Assembly (NCBI GenBank): GCA_965216945.1
Contig: CBDCGU010000003.1
Span: 310,001 to 374,000, forward strand
DNA length: 64,000 nucleotides
Direction of reading: 5' to 3'
DNA from: DATHZQ01 sp965216945
GTDB taxonomy: Bacteria; Actinomycetota; Acidimicrobiia; Spongiisociales; UBA5794
The position numbers and the translations under genes are program-made. This document shows positions 59,034-64,000 of this stretch, in pieces (positions within the stretch are counted from its first letter, which is position 1; every line of letters begins with the position of its first letter). Under the pieces are notes generated by a model, which saw only the letters and a program-made list of their open reading frames with translations, ran no database searches and was not told the DNA's origin.

Positions 59034-60898
59034 GATTCGCCGACCGCCGCTGCTGCGGCTTGCTCGGCCTCGGTGAGCTCCTCGTCATCCAGCTTCGTCG
59101 ACAGCCAAGCGTCCTGCAGCATCTCCTCGTGATGGAGCTCACGAGATCGGCGGACGCTCGGAATCAAGCCCTCCGGGCGATTGAGCATCATGTACACGAG
59201 CAGCGCCCCGTAGATCAGCAGCTTGAACTCCTGGAACTCCTGCAGCACGCCCGGCTGGGTCGGACCACCGAGGACCCCGACGAGAACGACTGCGCCGACG
59301 ACGACACCGGGGATGCTGCCCATGCCACCCACGATCACGACCACCAACACGAGGATCGAGACAAGGAGCTCGAAGCTGCTCGGGAACACCGAGCCGACCT
59401 TGAACGCAAACACCATTCCGCCGAACGATGCAAGCAATGCGCCGGTCACGAAGGCGAGCAGCTTGGCCTTCACCGTGTCGATGCCCATGGCCTCTGCGAC
59501 GGACTCGTCTTCGCGCATCGCCGCCCATGCCCGGCCGATGCGCGACTTCGAGAGCCGCCAGGAGACATAGATGGCGAGTGCGACGAACACCGCCACGACA
59601 TAGAAGACCGACTGCGGGCTGGGACCGGAGATGACCACGTCGAACGGCCCCACCTCGGCGCCGGGGATCTGGCGGATTCCCTGAGCGCCCCCGAATGTCG
59701 GCGCCAGCCAGTCGGAGAGGAAGAGCAGGCGCACGATCTCGCCGAACCCGAGAGTCACGATCGCGAGGTAGTCGCCGCGCATCCGTATGACGGGCGTGCC
59801 GACGATCAGGCCGGCGAGAATCGCGACGACCATCACGGCCAGGACGACGAGCCAGCCTTCCCAGGACAGGAAGTCGAGCGTCAGCGCAGGATTCAGACTC
59901 GGCGAGATCGGTGACGTGAGAACTGCGGTTGTGTACGCCCCCACCGCAAAGAACGCGACGTATCCGAGGTCGAGGAGACCCGCATAGCCGACGACGATGT
60001 TGAGCCCGAGGGCCATCATCAGGAAGAGACCCACGTTGGCGAGCAACTCGTTGACGAGGCTCCCGAGGATCGTCGGGAGCAGAATCATGACGATCGCGAT
60101 CACGAGACCGGCGACCCAGCCGAAGCGGCGACGCTGGGCGGGTTGCATCGTCTGCATCTTCGTCTGGTAGCGCTGCATGGAACCTGCGTAGCGCGACGAC
60201 AAGACCCCGGCGACGATTCCGACGGCCACCGCGCCGACCACCGTGAGACCGCCGTTGATGTCATACAGGAAGTCCGTGACGAATGACAGCGCAAGCTCGT
60301 CGCTGATGTCCTCGACGATGCTCTCCAGGATCGCGATGACGAACACCCATGTCAGCGCACCGACGATGCCCCGCCTGACCCGATCGGGGACGACGGCAAG
60401 CAGTCCACCGAGGGCTCCGAGCGCCGCGGAGCCTCCGATCAGCGCGATGGCGGCGAACCCGAGACCGCGACCGAAGGTCAGCAGCTCCGTCAGCGCCGGC
60501 GACAGCTTGACGAAGACGTCGCGGAGATCGAACGCGTTGATGAGGACGGTGAACAGCCACAGGATCACACCACCGACCGCACCGGTGAGCAGGCCGGCTG
60601 CAACGTCGCTGCCCGGCTGGCGTTGTTGGGTGATCCCCTCGAGCTCTTCCTGCTTTGCCGCCTGGTACCCGAATGCAATGGGTACCCAGGCGATGCTGGC
60701 ATAGCCGAGACTCAATATCGGTGCGATGATCAACCGCCGGTCGAACGTCTCCACCATCCCGATGGCACAGATGAAGGCGAGGGTGAGCCCGGTGAGCGAT
60801 CCCCTCTTGAGCACCGCCGGCCATTCGATTCCGCCACCACCAGCTCCCGCGACAGTTGCATCCGAACGCGCCGGCGGGGCTTGGGTCTGCGCAGCCAT
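59030..60898 (-). CDS. livM: Branched-chain amino-acid ABC permease LivM with N-terminal extension
   Basis: The last 350 residues form an ordinary LivM: GYAGLLDLGYVAFFAVGAYT, RGDYLAIVTLGFGEIVRLL, AMREDESVAEAMGID (EAA-type coupling loop) and GGMGSIPGVVVGAVVLVG. In front there are about 265 more residues with five or six further membrane segments (IICxx-like stretches at 32-50, 55-75, 100-122, 140-165, 178-195, 215-232) that belong to no family I know. Total length 622. Its start touches the livH stop. Confidence 0.9.
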   Translation of the reverse strand: MAAQTQAPPARSDATVAGAGGGGIEWPAVLKRGSLTGLTLAFICAIGMVETFDRRLIIAPILSLGYASIAWVPIAFGYQAAKQEELEGITQQRQPGSDVAAGLLTGAVGGVILWLFTVLINAFDLRDVFVKLSPALTELLTFGRGLGFAAIALIGGSAALGALGGLLAVVPDRVRRGIVGALTWVFVIAILESIVEDISDELALSFVTDFLYDINGGLTVVGAVAVGIVAGVLSSRYAGSMQRYQTKMQTMQPAQRRRFGWVAGLVIAIVMILLPTILGSLVNELLANVGLFLMMALGLNIVVGYAGLLDLGYVAFFAVGAYTTAVLTSPISPSLNPALTLDFLSWEGWLVVLAVMVVAILAGLIVGTPVIRMRGDYLAIVTLGFGEIVRLLFLSDWLAPTFGGAQGIRQIPGAEVGPFDVVISGPSPQSVFYVVAVFVALAIYVSWRLSKSRIGRAWAAMREDESVAEAMGIDTVKAKLLAFVTGALLASFGGMVFAFKVGSVFPSSFELLVSILVLVVVIVGGMGSIPGVVVGAVVLVGVLGGPTQPGVLQEFQEFKLLIYGALLVYMMLNRPEGLIPSVRRSRELHHEEMLQDAWLSTKLDDEELTEAEQAAAAAVGES

Positions 60899-62205
60899 CA
60901 GGCTCGGTCCTCCGCACTCAACCGCTCACCCAACAGACCAGAGGGTCTGAAGATCAGCACGAGGAACAGGGCGTAGAACGCCACGACGTCCTTGATCTGG
61001 AACAGACCGGGGATCTCCTGAGTCCATCCGAGGAGGCTGGCGAGGGCTCCCACCAACGCCACCGCCCCCGGCAGGAGGACCTCGTAGCGGCGCGCCGTCA
61101 ACGCAAACGCAACCGTGAGGGCACCAAGGATCAGCAGAACCACACCGATCAGCGTTGGGATCTGCCAGCGCAGCCCGAACAGGATGGTCTGCGGTCCGAC
61201 TGCTTCGAACAGGCCGAGGGCAAGCCCGCCGACCATTGCGCCGACCATGTTGCCGATGCCGCCGAGCACCGCGGCTGTGAACGCCTTGATGCCAGGCAGG
61301 AACCCGGAGACCTGGTTGACACCCCGGAAGAGCATCGCAAAGAGCACCGCGGCCACACCGGCCATCGCACCGCCGACGGCAAAGGTTGTGACGATCGTCC
61401 GGTCGACATTGATGCCCATGAGCGCGGCGATCTCTTTGTCCTCGGCAACTGCCCGCATCGCCCGTCCGGTCTTCGTGCGGTTGACAAACTGGTAGAGACC
61501 GACCATCGATACCAAGGCAACGATGATCACGAGGAGCTTCGTGCCCTCGATCTCGATGAACCCGAGGTTGACCCGCTGGCTCAGACCTTCGGGTACCGGT
61601 GGGTAGCTCTTGACGTTGGGCCCGGTGAGGGCCAGCACTGCGTTCTGCAGGAAGAAAGACACGCCGATCGACGTGATCAGCGGGATCAGCCGGGGGGCGC
61701 CACGCAGCGGGCGATACGCCACCCGCTCGGTGAGAATCGCCACGAGCGTCGACGTGATCACAGCCGCCACGAAGACGATCAGGATCGACACCAGGAAGTT
61801 CTCTCCCCAGAACCCGACGGGTGCCGTTAGCGGATCTGCTCCGGCCCTCGCCAATCCATCGGCGACGAAATAACCGACGATGGCTCCGACCATGAAGACC
61901 TCGCCATGGGCGAAGTTGATGAATCCGAGCACGCCGTAGACCATCGAATAGCCGAGGGCGATGAGGCCGTACATGGCCCCCTGGGCGACGCCGGCAACGA
62001 TGAGATCGCGTAGCTGTGCACCGGTCAACGTTCCGGGTTCGCCCTGGACCGTGAGCACCACGTAGCCGACGGCACCCCACAGGATGACGAACGCCGAGAA
62101 GACCTTGACGGCGAAGAGGAAGGAGTCCACCCACGTGATCCGCTCCCGCAAGGGTGGCGCCTTGGCCTGGAGCTCCACGGACGATTCGGTTGAGGTCGAC
62201 GTCAT
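60898..62205 (-). CDS. livH: Branched-chain amino-acid ABC permease LivH
   Basis: The inner-membrane permease has about nine helices. YGLIALGYSMVYGVLGFINF near residue 80, GRAMRAVAEDKEIAALMGIN (coupling loop) and FTAAVLGGIGNMVGAMVGG are family marks. It is larger than E. coli LivH (435 against about 308), with added helices at both ends. Start ATG 62205 is preferred over TTG 62220. Confidence 0.93.
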   Translation of the reverse strand: MTSTSTESSVELQAKAPPLRERITWVDSFLFAVKVFSAFVILWGAVGYVVLTVQGEPGTLTGAQLRDLIVAGVAQGAMYGLIALGYSMVYGVLGFINFAHGEVFMVGAIVGYFVADGLARAGADPLTAPVGFWGENFLVSILIVFVAAVITSTLVAILTERVAYRPLRGAPRLIPLITSIGVSFFLQNAVLALTGPNVKSYPPVPEGLSQRVNLGFIEIEGTKLLVIIVALVSMVGLYQFVNRTKTGRAMRAVAEDKEIAALMGINVDRTIVTTFAVGGAMAGVAAVLFAMLFRGVNQVSGFLPGIKAFTAAVLGGIGNMVGAMVGGLALGLFEAVGPQTILFGLRWQIPTLIGVVLLILGALTVAFALTARRYEVLLPGAVALVGALASLLGWTQEIPGLFQIKDVVAFYALFLVLIFRPSGLLGERLSAEDRA

Positions 62206-62381
62206 GTGTGGGCGATTCAAGTCGAAGCCGGGTGTCTGCGTCCACTAGGAACGTGCTGGAAGACAGCACAGCGGACTGAACCCAGGATACCTCGGGATGC
62301 GTGAAGGTGGATGACGCAATGTTGGAACCCCGGCCGGGGGGTCTTGCGCACGCTTGTCATTGCTTGCGTGTGCACGCGAGA

Positions 62382-62410
62382 GGGGCGGCGCCTGCGTGAG
62401 GCGCCGCCCC
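62382..62410 (-). terminator. Hairpin between substrate-binding gene and livH
   Basis: GGGGCGGCGCC pairs with GGCGCCGCCCC, 11 pairs with a 7-base loop, 25 bases past the substrate-protein stop. As in many ABC operons it likely makes more binding-protein mRNA than permease mRNA. No T-run follows. Confidence 0.75.
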
Positions 62411-62434
62411 TTCGATTGCTCGGGTTGCCTTGGT

Positions 62435-63823
62435 TCAGCCGCCGGTGATCAGATCGATGAGGTCGGCGCGGGTTGCCGTGTAGACGACATTGTCGCCGAC
62501 CGTCTCAGGATCACCCAGGTGCTCGACGACCGAGATGCGCTGGGCACCACAGTCGCCGAACTCGTCACAGGTGATCAGACCGATGATGCCCGGGAAGTCG
62601 GCGGTGGCGCTCAACTCGTCACGCAGTGCCTGGCGATCGATGGTCAAGCTGCCGTCATCACCCTCGATGGCAACGGTATCGATCGCGGTGAGCAGCATGA
62701 TCGTTGCGTCGTAGGAATGTGCCCAGAACGCGGCGCTCGGCAGCTCAGCGAACATCTCTTCGTAGCGGCTCAGGAAGTCGGCGGCCGTCGTTCCTGTGGA
62801 GCTCGCATTGCCCTCGAAGTTCAGATCTGGACCGGAGAAGTACATACCCGTCGACTCAGGCAGGGCGAGGAAGTCGGACACGAGAAGTCCGTCCGCCCCG
62901 ATCAGCGTGACGTCTTCGAGACCCGAGACGCCACCGATCTGCTGAACGATGAAGTCACCCTCAGGCTGGAAGATCGGGAAGTAGATCGCCTCCGGCGCAA
63001 ATCCGGCGACCTCGGTCAGAACGGGTGTCATGTCGGTGTCACCCTTGTTCACGGCCGTGAACGCCACAACCTCGCCACCGAGCTGGGTGAACGAGTTGGC
63101 GAACGCCTGTGCCAAACCGTTGGTGTACGGATCGCCATCGTGGATCGCGGCCACCTTCGTGAGTCCCAGAGTGTCGAACACGAACCGCGCAACGCCGGCG
63201 CCCTGGAACAGGTCGTTGTGCGCAGTGCGGTAGTAGCCCTCGTTGAAGTCGGTGCCCGCATTGCCCTGCAGGTCGGAGGTCAACGCCGGTGACGTGTTCG
63301 ACGGCGAGATCATCACCATGCCGGCCGCCGAGATCAAGGGCGCTGCTGCGACAGCTGCCCCGGAGCACGACGTGCCGATGACGCCCAACACCTGCTCGTC
63401 GGCGGCGATGGTCTGGCCGGCGGCCTGTCCACCCTCGGCGCTACACAGATCGTCGAGCGGCGTGCCGATCGAGACGTTGTGCCCCTTGATCGGACCGTAG
63501 TCCTCGATGGCGAGCTCGACGCCACGTTGGTTGGGAATGCCGAGGAATGCAACATCACCACTGATCGCGTTCAGCGAACGGATCTGGAGGTCCTCGCCCG
63601 ACGCCACGGTGACCGCGCCGAGCGGACCGGGCGTGAACTCCTCGTCCGCAGCCGTGGTTGTCGTCTCTGCAGCAGTCGTCGTGGTCTCTGCCGCGGTCGT
63701 CGTCGTTTCAGTCGTCTCGGGTGCAGCCGTCGTGTCGCCGCCGGCGTCGTCGTCGCCGCCACAAGCAGCAACGATGAGGGCGAAGGCGAACAACAGGGCC
63801 AGCAACTTGAGCGGTCGCTTCAT
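62435..63823 (-). CDS. livK: Branched-chain amino-acid ABC substrate-binding lipoprotein
   Basis: The protein has 462 residues. A lipoprotein leader (ALIVAACGGDD) is followed by a Thr/Ala/Glu linker with three TTTTAAE-like repeats, then a type I periplasmic-binding fold (ISGDVAFLGIPNQRGVELAI, GVIGTSCSGAAVAAAPLI, VMISPSNTSPALT). ATG 63823 has GGAAAGGG before it. The ligand may be branched-chain amino acids or a related amide; sequence does not say. It is the first gene of the operon; bases 63824-64000 are its upstream region, with no gene. Confidence 0.93.
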   Translation of the reverse strand: MKRPLKLLALLFAFALIVAACGGDDDAGGDTTAAPETTETTTTAAETTTTAAETTTTAADEEFTPGPLGAVTVASGEDLQIRSLNAISGDVAFLGIPNQRGVELAIEDYGPIKGHNVSIGTPLDDLCSAEGGQAAGQTIAADEQVLGVIGTSCSGAAVAAAPLISAAGMVMISPSNTSPALTSDLQGNAGTDFNEGYYRTAHNDLFQGAGVARFVFDTLGLTKVAAIHDGDPYTNGLAQAFANSFTQLGGEVVAFTAVNKGDTDMTPVLTEVAGFAPEAIYFPIFQPEGDFIVQQIGGVSGLEDVTLIGADGLLVSDFLALPESTGMYFSGPDLNFEGNASSTGTTAADFLSRYEEMFAELPSAAFWAHSYDATIMLLTAIDTVAIEGDDGSLTIDRQALRDELSATADFPGIIGLITCDEFGDCGAQRISVVEHLGDPETVGDNVVYTATRADLIDLITGG

Positions 63824-64000
63824 GTGCGTCCCTTTCCATTCGAATCCAGAGCCCCGACCCACAACTCACACGCAGGGGTTGGGGAATGGCGAGAAGGATA
63901 AGCGTCTCGGCCGACGTTTGCGCCGGATTTCGGCGAGCAGCCGTTTCCGCGGACCGGACCGGAGCCCCCGTCCCCGATTCGTTCCGGATCACGACGCAAG

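Noticed and set aside
1..64000. CRISPR arrays, insertion sequences, prophage, integrase, toxin-antitoxin or restriction genes
   Set aside because: None was found: there is no regularly spaced repeat array, no transposase or integrase motif, and the tRNA genes are not followed by duplicated tRNA ends.

Overview
The window is high-GC actinobacterial DNA with no rRNA, insertion sequence, prophage or CRISPR array. The gene order valS-folC-ndk, rne/rng-rplU-rpmA-obg-proB-proA-nadD-rsfS and an Rv1339-like hydrolase-rph-rdgB cluster is typical of Actinobacteria. A mycothiol-type DinB/maleylpyruvate-isomerase-like protein agrees with this. Together with mreBCD-PBP2-rodA inside the first block and many Leu/Ile/Val-type transport genes, I favour an Acidimicrobiia-like lineage, but the class is an inference. 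Seven tRNA genes are present, none with an encoded CCA end.

Layout. 1-5.5 kb: a partial GNAT, tRNA-Ala, rsfS and nadD, an M23 peptidase frame that has no stop before nadD, a frameshifted enoyl-CoA hydratase, and a VWA/MoxR pair. 5.5-12 kb: proline synthesis (a divergent ProA, ProB), Obg, L27, L21 and RNase E/G. 12.3-23.2 kb: thymidine kinase, then the elongasome genes rodA-mrdA-mreD-mreC-mreB, then ndk, folC and valS.

23.2-35 kb is the most distinctive part. It holds an eight-gene overlapping membrane operon (two PAP2 phosphatases, a diacylglycerol-kinase-like protein, a YihY/BrkB protein, PPK2, a phospholipase-D/cardiolipin-synthase-like protein and two small membrane proteins). It also holds a DUF4332-like protein, a disulfide oxidoreductase, two small membrane proteins on the plus strand and a PAS-SpoIIE phosphatase. 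Four transcription units here carry the same promoter pattern, GTTT (once GTGT)-N15/16-GGGTAG, which resembles general-stress sigma factor (SigB/SigF) promoters. The PAS-SpoIIE protein has the domain order of the SigB activator RsbP. I read this as a stress regulon island with its own partner-switching phosphatase.

35-45.2 kb: amidohydrolase, APH-like kinase, a secreted serpin lipoprotein, a PQQ-sugar-dehydrogenase-like lipoprotein, a methyltransferase plus VOC protein, then tig-clpP-clpX with an unusual heptad/palindrome element in its leader. 45.4-50.5 kb: tRNA genes for His, Gly, Arg, Pro, Lys and Leu flank a 1270-residue protein of unknown family. It appears to combine two KH RNA-binding domains, a long basic Ala/Lys coil, one membrane segment and an outside SPOR/SLH-like tail. 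This is the best candidate for an undescribed protein in the window.

50.5-57.4 kb: AhpD-like protein, an orphan ABC ATPase, rdgB, rph, an Rv1339-like hydrolase, a JAMM (Mec-like) peptidase, a DUF2007-like protein, arginine deiminase and a DinB-like protein. 57.5-63.8 kb: a complete branched-chain amino-acid type ABC transporter (substrate protein, LivH, LivM with a large extra N-terminal membrane region, LivG, LivF), with a strong hairpin between the substrate-protein gene and the permease genes. All coordinates, motifs and domain calls come from reading the sequence; no database search was run.
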